This document shows positions 1 to 6,508 of a DNA stretch of 10,200 bases, one piece after another (positions within the stretch are counted from its first letter, which is position 1; every line of letters starts with the position of its first letter). The notes beneath the pieces were generated by a model. The model had not been told where the DNA came from and did no database searches. It worked only from the letters and a program-made list of their open reading frames with translations. This DNA comes from Prevotella sp. UBA7594. Lineage in GTDB: Bacteria; Bacteroidota; Bacteroidia; Bacteroidales; Bacteroidaceae. The stretch lies in the NCBI GenBank assembly GCA_002490315.1, contig DLKG01000044.1:1-10200 (forward strand), in the 5' to 3' direction. The translations under genes and the position numbers were made by a program.

Positions 1-205
1 TTGACACACCCTCTACAACCATTACTAATAATTTGATGTATAATTAATTGCGAATCATGGGTGCTGCGGAGGCCGGAGACCTCCGCCACGGATAATCACT
101 ATTTGCGAGTTTTGACACACCCTCTACAACCATTACTAATAATTTGATGTATAATTAATTGCGAATCATGGGTGCTGCGGAGGCCGGAGACCTCCGCCAC
201 GGATA
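1..205. repeat. Two direct copies of a 94-bp repeat with internal hairpin
   Basis: Bases 1-94 and 112-205 read as the same sequence, separated by a 17-bp spacer (95-111), giving a period of 111 bp. Each copy starts TTGACACACCC and ends CCACGGATA. Each carries a 7-bp inverted repeat, GCGGAGG and CCTCCGC with a 7-base loop, at 66-86 and 177-197. The first copy begins exactly at the window edge, so the array may continue to the left. No coding potential is seen. A non-coding intergenic repeat family is inferred; what it does is unknown. Confidence 0.85.
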
Positions 206-269
206 GGATTGCAATTTTTTTGCCCCAAAAATATTTGCATCCCAACCAAATAAGAGGAAGCATCGTACA

Positions 270-396
270 ATAACTGGGAGAGGGGGCGCCCTCGCCCCCG
301 ACAACAACCACTACATTACGCCCCCGACAACGACCACGTGTAACAATGCTATATGCTTTTAAGGTCGGGGGCGGGGGCGCCCCCTCTCCCAGTTAT
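270..396. repeat. 127-bp element bounded by 33-bp inverted repeats
   Basis: The left arm (270-302) and the right arm (364-396) are reverse complements with a single mismatch over 33 bp. The arms begin ATAACTGGGAGA and are very GC-rich inside. The 61-bp centre contains a near-copy of the arm's inner end: CGCCCCCGACAAC occurs at 293-305 and again at 319-331. Neither side of the arms has a run of T, so this is not a normal intrinsic terminator. It could be a MITE-like remnant, a cruciform-forming repeat or a protein-binding element. No clear target-site duplication is visible. Confidence 0.8.
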
Positions 397-458
397 GGTT
401 TTGGCTTGTTAAAAAATGGATTTGACGTGTTATTGTTGTAAAAAAAAACAAAGCCCGA

Positions 459-492
459 TTGTGTTCAAATAGGACAAATAGTTGTATCTTTG
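459..492 (+). promoter_or_regulatory. Candidate Bacteroidetes promoter for the PAP2 phosphatase gene
   Basis: TATCTTTG at 485-492 matches the Bacteroidetes -7 consensus TAnnTTTG. A TTG at 459-461, about 23 bases upstream, is a loose -33 candidate. Transcription would start near 499, leaving a leader of roughly 33 bases before the ATG at 532. There is no strong Shine-Dalgarno sequence, which is usual for this phylum. Confidence 0.6.
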
Positions 493-531
493 CGCAACTT
501 TTAACGACAAAAAGAATAAATACAACGCAAA

Positions 532-1473
532 ATGAGACATTTGAGAGCCAAGCTCCTTTTACTATTCATAATTCTTACCACAAGCGTCATGCGAACGTCT
601 GCCATGACGTATTACAGCGACACGCTTGCAACAGCAAGCAACACAAATCTTTCCACCCTAAGCAGCGACACGCTTGCAACAGCAAGCAGTGAAGCTATTG
701 CTTCTTCCGACAGTTTGCTCTTCTCCCCTTCATCCCTCGCTGGCGACTCCCCCACCCTCGTCGCCGACTCCATGGCTGGACTTCTGCCGCAATCCACTCC
801 CGACCCTACACACAAGTTTCATCCTGCGGAATGGATTGTGCCCGGCGCGGCTGCCGTTTTGGGCGCCGTATGCGTCAATAGCTCGTGGGGCAAGCAGTGG
901 CGCCGTTGGGTACAGAATCAAGCCTCTCAAAAGGGGCTCTACAAGGTATGGATTGACAACTATATGCAATACTCGCCCATGGTGGCTGTCTATGCTCTCG
1001 ACCTCTGCGGCGTGAAGGCGCAGCACAGCTTCGTCGACCGCACCATCCTCCTCGCCATGTCGGCAGCCACGATGGCCATTGTCGTCAACGTGGCTAAATA
1101 CACGTTCAAGGAGATGCGCCCTGATTCGTCGACGCGCAACTCCTTCCCCTCCGGGCACACGGCGACGTCGTTCATGGGTGCCGAGTTTCTGTGGCAGGAG
1201 TATCGCTCCACGCATCCCTGGATAGGCTACACGGGCTATGCCATGGCGCTCGGCGTAGGCTTCCTGCGCATACACAACCATCGCCATTGGATCAACGACG
1301 TCATCGCGGGCAGCGCTGTCGGCATGCTCTCCACGAAGTTCGCCTACTGGCTCTATCCGAAAATCTTCAAGGAGCATCCGCGCAAGGGCAAGAAGCCTAA
1401 GCGTGCCACGGCTTTCGGTATGCCCTTCTGCGGCAACAACAGTGCGGGCGTCAACATGGCTGTTGTCTTCTAA
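532..1473 (+). CDS. PAP2-family membrane phosphatase
   Basis: This is a 313-residue protein of the PAP2 (type 2 phosphatidic acid phosphatase) superfamily, acid phosphatases that typically remove phosphate from lipid substrates at the membrane. All three signature motifs are visible: K189-x6-R196-P197, P206-S-G-H209, and R246-x5-H252-x3-D256, with H209 and H252 as the expected catalytic histidines. Residues 1-24 look like a signal peptide or membrane anchor, followed by a Ser/Thr/Ala-rich linker to about residue 90. The core (about 100-280) has several hydrophobic segments, and the tail is basic. The linker contains a duplicated stretch (SDTLATAS twice, 16 residues apart). Bacteroidetes relatives include lipid A phosphatases (LpxE/LpxF type) and undecaprenyl-pyrophosphate phosphatases, but the substrate cannot be read from the sequence. 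The ATG at 532 is chosen because it gives the signal peptide and sits just after the promoter. The gene converges on tatC with a 21-bp gap. Confidence 0.9.
   Translation: MRHLRAKLLLLFIILTTSVMRTSAMTYYSDTLATASNTNLSTLSSDTLATASSEAIASSDSLLFSPSSLAGDSPTLVADSMAGLLPQSTPDPTHKFHPAEWIVPGAAAVLGAVCVNSSWGKQWRRWVQNQASQKGLYKVWIDNYMQYSPMVAVYALDLCGVKAQHSFVDRTILLAMSAATMAIVVNVAKYTFKEMRPDSSTRNSFPSGHTATSFMGAEFLWQEYRSTHPWIGYTGYAMALGVGFLRIHNHRHWINDVIAGSAVGMLSTKFAYWLYPKIFKEHPRKGKKPKRATAFGMPFCGNNSAGVNMAVVF
615..688 (+). repeat. In-frame 26-bp direct repeat inside the PAP2 gene
   Basis: A 26-bp sequence starting CAGCGACACGCTTGC occurs at 615-640 and again, identical, at 663-688. The 48-bp period equals 16 codons, so the reading frame is kept and SDTLATAS is encoded twice in the linker after the signal peptide. 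Recent duplication or slippage is inferred; copy number may vary between strains. Confidence 0.85.
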
Positions 1474-1494
1474 AGCCTTTTCTTTACACATTTT

Positions 1495-2283
1495 TCATTT
1501 TCTCACGAGCAAGGCGCTCATCTCCCAAAGCAGATAGATGGGAAGGAACACTGCCATCATCGTGAACGGGTCGGACGACGGCGTTATGAACGCCGCCACG
1601 ACCATCAGCGCCACTATAGCGTGGCGTCTGTAGCGCGAGAAGAACGAGCGGCGCAACACGCCTACCTTTGACAGCAGCATCGACACCATGGGCAGCTCGA
1701 ACACCAGCCCCATGGCAAGCACGAGCATAAAGAAATTGTCCATGTAGGACGTCAGCGAGAGTTCGTTGGCTATCGACGTGCTGAGCTGGTAGGTGTAGAG
1801 GAAGCGCAGCGTGAGCGGGAATACGAGTCCGTAGCCTACGCAGCATCCGACGTAGAACATCACCGTGCCGAAGAGAAAGGCAAAGCGCGTCTGTCGGCGC
1901 TCGCCGTCGTAGAGCGCAGGCATCACGAAGCGCCACAGCTCGTAGAGCATATATGGAAGGCTGGCAAGCAGCCCAAGCCAGCAGGCGAGGCTGATGTGAA
2001 GGAAGAACTGCGAGGCAAGGTTGATGTTGATGATGCTCACGTGGAAGGGCTTCGACAGTTCCTCCGGCATCACAGCCGAGAGCGAGCCGAGGTCGGCGAG
2101 CCAGCGATAGAGAAAGAAGTCGCCGCGGCTCGGCGCCATCACCACGTTGTCGAAGAGCCACGGCACGAAGGCGAAGCCCACGCATGCCGCCACCGCAAGC
2201 ACCACTACGCAGCGCACAATCGTCCACCTGAGCACCTCGAGATGGTCCCAGAAGGTCTGTTGATTGTCGGATTGGCTGTCCAT
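1495..2283 (-). CDS. tatC: Sec-independent protein translocase subunit TatC
   Basis: TatC is the multispanning inner-membrane receptor that recognises twin-arginine signal peptides and, with TatA, exports folded proteins. From the ATG at 2283 the protein is 262 residues, normal for the family. It shows the N-terminal motif DHLEVLR (13-19), YELWRFVMPAL (114-124), the FELP motif (195-198) and ITPSSDP (233-239), with six hydrophobic spans in between. The frame is open further upstream to an ATG at 2361, but that extension lies inside tatA and looks unlike TatC, so the start 1 base after the tatA stop codon is preferred. That tight spacing implies translation coupled to tatA. No tatB-like gene is nearby, in line with the minimal TatAC systems of Bacteroidetes. 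Confidence 0.95.
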   Translation of the reverse strand: MDSQSDNQQTFWDHLEVLRWTIVRCVVVLAVAACVGFAFVPWLFDNVVMAPSRGDFFLYRWLADLGSLSAVMPEELSKPFHVSIININLASQFFLHISLACWLGLLASLPYMLYELWRFVMPALYDGERRQTRFAFLFGTVMFYVGCCVGYGLVFPLTLRFLYTYQLSTSIANELSLTSYMDNFFMLVLAMGLVFELPMVSMLLSKVGVLRRSFFSRYRRHAIVALMVVAAFITPSSDPFTMMAVFLPIYLLWEMSALLVRK

Positions 2284-2284
2284 G

Positions 2285-2536
2285 TCAGTTCTTGTCGGCG
2301 TTGTCCTTGCTTGCGGCGTTGTCCTTAGGAGCGGCGGCATTGCCGTTAGTGGAAGGGGCATTGATGTCTTTCTCTATGCCGTTCACGCCGTCCTTGAAGC
2401 TTTTCACGCCTTTGCCGAGACCGTTCATGAGTTCAGGAATTTTCTTGCCGCCAAAGAGCAGCAGCACAACAAGGGCGATGAGCAGTATCTCTCCGCCACC
2501 GAGGTTTCCGAGAAAGAGAAGTGTTGATATAGCCAT
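2285..2536 (-). CDS. tatA: Sec-independent protein translocase subunit TatA
   Basis: This 83-residue protein has the standard TatA layout: a short N-terminus, one membrane helix (about 13-29) with a polar residue at its start (E16), the hinge motif FGGKKIPEL (28-36), an amphipathic helix to about residue 55, and a hydrophilic tail rich in Asn, Asp, Ala and Lys. TatA oligomers form the transport path for folded proteins at the inner membrane. It is the first gene of a tatA-tatC pair. With no separate TatB, this TatA probably does both jobs, as in other minimal Tat systems. A purine-rich GGAGG lies about 22 bases before the ATG, too far for a typical ribosome-binding site. Confidence 0.95.
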   Translation of the reverse strand: MAISTLLFLGNLGGGEILLIALVVLLLFGGKKIPELMNGLGKGVKSFKDGVNGIEKDINAPSTNGNAAAPKDNAASKDNADKN

Positions 2537-2578
2537 TTTTTTACTTTAAAGATTTAGTCCTCCTTAGAGGTAGTTATT

Positions 2579-2619
2579 AAAAAAAATTTGTAAGTCGCCC
2601 GAAAGCGGCTTACAAATTT
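2579..2619 (-). terminator. Intrinsic terminator of the outer-membrane barrel gene
   Basis: Bases 2584-2598 and 2605-2619 form a 15-bp stem with one mismatched position and a 6-base loop. On the minus strand the stem runs into eight consecutive T residues (2586-2579). It lies about 40 bases after the stop codon of the barrel gene and about 45 bases before the tatA start. Confidence 0.85.
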
Positions 2620-2643
2620 AAGAAACTTATTTGCAATAGCCAA
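2613..2643 (-). promoter_or_regulatory. Candidate tatA-tatC promoter inside the upstream terminator
   Basis: Read on the minus strand, TAAATTTG (2620-2613) is an exact match to TAnnTTTG. A TTG (2643-2641) lies 20 bases upstream in the -33 position. Transcription would start near 2606, inside or just past the loop of the terminator hairpin at 2584-2619. It is the only exact -7 match I found between the barrel gene stop and tatA. Confidence 0.5.
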
Positions 2644-2659
2644 GCAAAAGCCCGGCTTT

Positions 2660-5134
2660 TTATTCCTCTACATTTCCATTATAGTCCATCTGCATGTCTG
2701 CAGGCTGGCTCTTTTGCTGCTTGCGCTTCTGCTTCATGTTGCCGAAGTTCCATGTCAGAGTGAAGTTGACGCGTCGTCCGCCTCGGCGGTTGATCTGATG
2801 GCGTGTGAAGTTGTCGCCGCTCGTGAAGGTCTCCCACTTGCGTGAGTTGAGCAAGTCGCGGCAGTTGACGGAGAGCGTGAAGAGCTTGTTGAAGAAGTTC
2901 TTGCGTGCTCCGAGGTCGACGCTGTAAGACGGTTTGCGGTAGCCCTGCGTTATGACGCGGCGCGATTCATAGCGTCCGGTGGCCTGTATGGAGATGTCGT
3001 AGGGCAGTATGAGGCTCGCCGTCATGCGTGCGTTCCACGAGAAGTTATGGTCTTCCTTGCCCGTTACGGTCTGTCCGTCGATAGGATAGGAGAAGCCGTT
3101 GAGCTTGTAGTAGTAGGCGTTGGCAGAGGTGGTGAGGTCGAGGATGCGGAAGAGCTTGTCCTTGACGGTCAGCTCAAGTCCGGAGGAGAGGCTCTTCGCC
3201 ACGTTCATTGACGTCTGGTAGAAGAGTCCGTCAGTGGAACTCTTGTAGCTGATGCGCTGTATGACGTCGGTTGTTGGGCGGTAGTAGGCGCTGACGAGCA
3301 GAGAATGGTCGCGCCATGTCTTGAGATAGTTGAGCGAGAAGGAGTTGCTGTACTCCGGGGTCAGCTCCGGATTACCGAAGGAGACGGTCGTCGCGTCCCT
3401 CGTGTCGCGGAAGGAGTTGAGCTCTCCGCCCCATGGGCGGCGCAGACGGCGCGTATAGTTGAGCTGCAGCTGTTGCGACTCCGTGATTTGATAAGAGATG
3501 AAGAGCGAGGGGAAGAGCTGGAAGTAGTCCTTCTTGAAGGGCTTGTCGCGCAGGGAAGCGTCGTGCTCCTGCTCCCACGTGTAGCTCTCGGTGTTGACGT
3601 GCCAGTACTCTCCGCGCAGTCCAGCCATGACGCCGAGCTTGCCGAGGCGGTAGTTGAGCGTAGCGTAGAGGGCATGGAGGTTCATGTCGTAGATGAAGCG
3701 GTTGTAGTAGAGTTTGTCCTCAGAGGCAGCCGTGCCGTCCCATGAAGTGTTGTCGATGTAGGATTCTTGCGGCGTGTTCTCGTGCGAGAAGTTGCCCTGG
3801 TAGCCCGCTTCGAGCTTGAGGTCCTTCGTTATTTGGTTCTCGTAGTCGAGCTTCAGTTCCCAGCGGCGGTTGTTGATGTGCTGCGGGCGGTACTGATAGT
3901 CGTAGGCGTGGTCGGGGCGGTCGGCATAGACCGTGGAGTCCTGGTACCAGTTGTCGCCGTCCATCTTCCATTTGCTGAAGTCGGCTGTGAAGTCAAGGAA
4001 GTGGCGGTCGGAGAAGGAGTGGCGGTAGTTGAGCTCGCCGTAGTACATGTTCATGTCGTCCTTGGAGCGCGAGAGGCGCGAGAGGCGGTAGTCGGCGAGG
4101 CTGGGGTCGACAGCCGTGTAGTTGTAGGGCGTGAAGCTGTTGGAGCGTCCTCCTCCGTCCATGATCATTCCGCTAATGCCGATGTCGTCCTTCTTCGATG
4201 CGTGGAAGGTGATGCCGGCACGCGAGAAGAGGTTGTTGCCCCAGCGGCTGTTGTCGGCACGGTAGTCCTGGTTGTAGGTGTTGGCGGTCTGCGTGCTTTC
4301 GGTGTAGCCCGTGTTGGAGCGGTGGCGATAGCCTATGTTGGCATAGGCGTCGAGCAGGCGGCTGTTGTAGTTGATGTTGAAGCTCGCGTTGGCACCCCCC
4401 ATGGTGTTGGCGCCTGCCTGCACAGATCCGTAGTAGCCCGCCTTACGGTCTTTCTTGAGCACGATGTTGATGATGCCGGCGGAACCTTCAGCCGAGAATT
4501 TCGCCGAAGGATTGTCGATCACTTCGATGCGCTCGATGCTCTCGGCAGGGAGCTGCTGCAGTATCTGCGCGCGATTGTCGGAGGTGAGTCCCGAAGCCTT
4601 TCCGTTGATCCACACCTCCACTGACGTGTTGCCGCGCAGCGAGACGTTGCCGTCGTTGTCCACCTCCACGGAAGGCACGTTGTCGAGCACGTCCGATGCC
4701 GACTGTCCGGCATTGCTGATGAGCTGCGAGACGTCGAACGACTTGCGGTCTACCTCCAGCTTCATGGCCGACTTCTGCCCGACGACGGTGACGCCGGAGA
4801 GCATCTTGGAGTCCTCTGCCATGTATATGATGTTGTAGTGTACGTTGGGTTTGTCTGCCGTTACGGAGAAGTCGCGCTTCTCCTCGCGGTAGCCCACGAA
4901 GGAGAGCGTCAGCGTGTAGTTGCCGTTTGCCAGCCCCGTGAGGTTGAAGTTGCCGTCAATGTCGGTCATACCTCCGCCCACAAACTTGCCGTCAGCGGCC
5001 TGCACCACCTTGACATTGACAAACCCGAGCGGTTCAGAATTTTGCTTGTCGAGAACCTTTCCTTTCAATGTTCCCTGTGCCATTGCCATCACAATGTTGA
5101 GGCAAAGCAAAAAAAATAAGAATATTCGTTTCAT
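2660..5134 (-). CDS. TonB-dependent-receptor-like outer-membrane beta-barrel protein
   Basis: This is an 824-residue outer-membrane protein of the Bacteroidetes TonB-dependent receptor-like barrel family. Residues 1-19 form a signal peptide (MKRIFLFFLLCLNIVMAMA, then QG). Residues 21-100 are a carboxypeptidase-regulatory-like domain (GKVLDKQNSEPLGFVNV, then GNYTLTLSFVGY). Residues about 125-230 are a plug domain, with SDVLDNVPSVEVDNDG, VSLRGN and SAGIINIVLKK. The rest alternates aromatic and polar residues as expected of a barrel, with the last strand near VNFTLTWNF, followed by a hydrophilic tail of about 26 residues. Such proteins transport, bind or help assemble ligands at the outer membrane; the substrate is not evident. 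No SusD-like lipoprotein, TonB or regulator gene lies beside it, so it is not part of a glycan-utilisation pair here. It begins 73 bases after the ComF gene and ends at a strong terminator. No clear -7 promoter box is seen upstream. Confidence 0.88.
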   Translation of the reverse strand: MKRIFLFFLLCLNIVMAMAQGTLKGKVLDKQNSEPLGFVNVKVVQAADGKFVGGGMTDIDGNFNLTGLANGNYTLTLSFVGYREEKRDFSVTADKPNVHYNIIYMAEDSKMLSGVTVVGQKSAMKLEVDRKSFDVSQLISNAGQSASDVLDNVPSVEVDNDGNVSLRGNTSVEVWINGKASGLTSDNRAQILQQLPAESIERIEVIDNPSAKFSAEGSAGIINIVLKKDRKAGYYGSVQAGANTMGGANASFNINYNSRLLDAYANIGYRHRSNTGYTESTQTANTYNQDYRADNSRWGNNLFSRAGITFHASKKDDIGISGMIMDGGGRSNSFTPYNYTAVDPSLADYRLSRLSRSKDDMNMYYGELNYRHSFSDRHFLDFTADFSKWKMDGDNWYQDSTVYADRPDHAYDYQYRPQHINNRRWELKLDYENQITKDLKLEAGYQGNFSHENTPQESYIDNTSWDGTAASEDKLYYNRFIYDMNLHALYATLNYRLGKLGVMAGLRGEYWHVNTESYTWEQEHDASLRDKPFKKDYFQLFPSLFISYQITESQQLQLNYTRRLRRPWGGELNSFRDTRDATTVSFGNPELTPEYSNSFSLNYLKTWRDHSLLVSAYYRPTTDVIQRISYKSSTDGLFYQTSMNVAKSLSSGLELTVKDKLFRILDLTTSANAYYYKLNGFSYPIDGQTVTGKEDHNFSWNARMTASLILPYDISIQATGRYESRRVITQGYRKPSYSVDLGARKNFFNKLFTLSVNCRDLLNSRKWETFTSGDNFTRHQINRRGGRRVNFTLTWNFGNMKQKRKQQKSQPADMQMDYNGNVEE

Positions 5135-5144
5135 ATCGTATTAT

Positions 5145-5178
5145 TTGACGTTTTCCACGGCGTTAGGTTTAACGTCAA
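5145..5178. promoter_or_regulatory. 8-bp inverted repeat before the barrel gene
   Basis: TTGACGTT (5145-5152) and AACGTCAA (5171-5178) are perfect inverted repeats with an 18-base gap, placed 11-44 bases before the start codon. This could be an operator or a leader-RNA stem. It is short enough that chance is a real alternative. Confidence 0.3.
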
Positions 5179-5207
5179 GTAAGATTGGTGTGCCGTATTT
5201 TAGGAAT

Positions 5208-5939
5208 TTAGAGACGCGTGCGTGCTATGGTGAGAACGCTCACCTTGTCGGCGCCGGCCTTCTGAAGTTGAAGGATGCCGGATGCTGCAGAGGCGCCCGA
5301 CGTCAGGATGTCGTCGACGAGGAGCAGGTGTTTGCCCTCGGCTCGCTCCGGAAAAATCACGTCGAACGCTCCGTCCATGTTGCTTGCGCGTTGGCTCGGG
5401 GCGAGAAGCGTCTGCGTCATGGTCTTGCGCACGCGCCTCATGAGGCTCGCATCGATCGCTATGCCCGTGACGCGTGCCAAGCCTCGTGCGAACATCTCGC
5501 TTTGGTTGTAGCCCCGTTCCTTCTGTCGGCTGCTGTGCAGCGGCAGGGGCACTATGGCGTCGATACCGTCGAAGAACGCGTGCTCGCTCGCGTAAGACGC
5601 CAGAGCCTCGCCTATCCACTCGCCTATCTCCGGGCGCGAGTCGTACTTGAGCTTATATATGAGCAGCGACACGACGCCATGAGGCACGTATTCGTAGCCT
5701 GCTGCCACGCGCTCCGCCTCCACCTTGCCCCAGAGTCGGCGCGACGTGGGGTTGTCGTAGGGCGCGGCTACGTCGTTAAGGCGCGGCAAGGAGCTCGCAC
5801 AGCGCGTGCAGAGCTGCTCCTCGCTGCCCATCAGGCGCGTGCCGCATATAAGACAATGGCGCGGCATCAAGAGGTCGGCGGCGGCACGCGACATGGCGAT
5901 GAGGCGCCGCAGGAAGCCCATAGGGTCAGAAGTCATCAT
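5208..5939 (-). CDS. comF: ComF-family phosphoribosyltransferase-like protein
   Basis: This 243-residue protein has the ComF layout. A four-cysteine zinc-binding motif near the N-terminus (C29, C32, C44, C47, in CLICGTRL and CTRC) is followed by a phosphoribosyltransferase-type domain with the family motif RGYNQSE (142-148) and the PRPP-loop motif LLLVDDILTSGAS (205-217). ComF proteins are linked to DNA uptake in naturally competent bacteria, but homologues are widespread in non-competent species and the biochemical role is unsettled. The start at 5939 overlaps the recX stop by 14 bases. M7 (5921) is an alternative start that removes the overlap. The overlap suggests co-transcription and coupled translation with recX. 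No other competence gene is in the window. Confidence 0.9.
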   Translation of the reverse strand: MMTSDPMGFLRRLIAMSRAAADLLMPRHCLICGTRLMGSEEQLCTRCASSLPRLNDVAAPYDNPTSRRLWGKVEAERVAAGYEYVPHGVVSLLIYKLKYDSRPEIGEWIGEALASYASEHAFFDGIDAIVPLPLHSSRQKERGYNQSEMFARGLARVTGIAIDASLMRRVRKTMTQTLLAPSQRASNMDGAFDVIFPERAEGKHLLLVDDILTSGASAASGILQLQKAGADKVSVLTIARTRL

Positions 5940-6438
5940 AGCTGTCGTTGTCAGAGAAGTCAGTGTCGGCGTCCGTGTCGAGGCAGCGGCGTATGATGTC
6001 GTAGCCGAAACCGCGGCCGAGGGCGTAGCGGATGAGCTTGGCGTTCAGTTCGCGACTGTTGGCTGCTTTCAAGGAGCGGCGCTTGGCAGCGAGAAGGGAG
6101 GAAAGTTGTTCCGCATAGTCGTCGTCGGAGAACTCGTCGAGCACGCGACTCACCACTTCCTTGTCGACGCCCTTACGCATCAGCGCCTGCTCTATCTTGC
6201 GCCGTCCCCAACGCTCAAATCGTATCTTGTCGCGGGCGAAGAAGCGGCTGAAACGCTCGTCGTCGACAAAACGCTCGCTGACAAGACGCGCCAGCACACG
6301 CTCGCGCACGTCGTCGGGCAACTGCCAACGCCACATCTTCTCCATCATCTCTCCAGACGAATGTTCGCTGCGCGAACAGAGGGCGGAGAGCTTCAGAAGG
6401 GCTTCCTGCTCGGTCATACGGGTTGTTTTTGTTTGCAT
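5926..6438 (-). CDS. recX: Regulatory protein RecX
   Basis: RecX binds RecA and modulates, usually inhibits, RecA filament growth and strand exchange. From the ATG at 6438 the protein is 170 residues. The family core is clear: RFVDDERFSRFFARDKIRFERWGRRKI (about 56-82), including the W-G-RR-I pattern, in a small all-helical protein. M8 (6417) is an alternative start. The frame is open to 6603, but that longer form would overlap the end of prmC and does not look like RecX. The C-terminus is strikingly acidic (DTDADTDFSDNDSYDDF, about 154-170). The gene follows prmC by 58 bases and overlaps the ComF gene by 14. recA is not nearby, so the recA-recX pairing of many bacteria is absent here. Confidence 0.9.
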   Translation of the reverse strand: MQTKTTRMTEQEALLKLSALCSRSEHSSGEMMEKMWRWQLPDDVRERVLARLVSERFVDDERFSRFFARDKIRFERWGRRKIEQALMRKGVDKEVVSRVLDEFSDDDYAEQLSSLLAAKRRSLKAANSRELNAKLIRYALGRGFGYDIIRRCLDTDADTDFSDNDSYDDF

Positions 6439-6483
6439 GTTGTGAAATGTTTTTTTTTGAAGTAACTGAGTGTGTGTAAAAAG

Positions 6484-6508
6484 GTTACTTAACTTCTTAA
6501 CTCCTCTT
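6484..6508 (-). repeat. Short GTTAA-type repeat tract at the prmC stop codon
   Basis: On the minus strand this reads AAGAGGAGTTAAGAAGTTAA followed by GTAAC, so GAGTTAA, AAGTTAA and AGTAAC are degenerate copies in a row. The first copy contains the prmC stop codon. It resembles the tract found at the rpoN stop codon. Confidence 0.5.

Noticed and set aside
1..205. Possible CRISPR array
   Set aside because: There are only two copies, the unit is 94 bp with one 17-bp spacer, and no cas genes are present; this does not fit a CRISPR array.
99..311. 70-residue minus-strand ORF in the left repeat region
   Set aside because: It runs through the repeat and the left inverted-repeat arm, shows no recognisable protein pattern and has no promoter.
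730..1491. 253-residue ORF antisense to the PAP2 phosphatase
   Set aside because: The sense strand encodes a full PAP2 motif set; the antisense product is Arg/His/Ala-rich without domain features.
2281..2361. Longer TatC beginning at 2361
   Set aside because: The extra 26 residues lie inside tatA in another frame and do not resemble a TatC N-terminus; the ATG at 2283 fits the family length.
3767..4624. 285-residue plus-strand ORF, rich in Val, Gly and Ala
   Set aside because: It is antisense to the barrel protein, which has clear plug and barrel sequence; the Val-rich composition is typical of a shadow frame.
2660..5134. SusC-type receptor of a polysaccharide utilisation locus
   Set aside because: No SusD partner, glycoside hydrolase or sensor regulator is adjacent, and at 824 residues it is shorter than typical SusC proteins of about 1000.
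4920..5996. 358-residue plus-strand ORF
   Set aside because: It crosses the barrel gene start, the intergenic gap and the ComF gene in antisense, with no domain signature.
6460..6490. 7-bp inverted repeat (AAGTAAC / GTTACTT) between prmC and recX
   Set aside because: The stem is short, the loop is 17 bases and no T-run follows; not supportable as a terminator.
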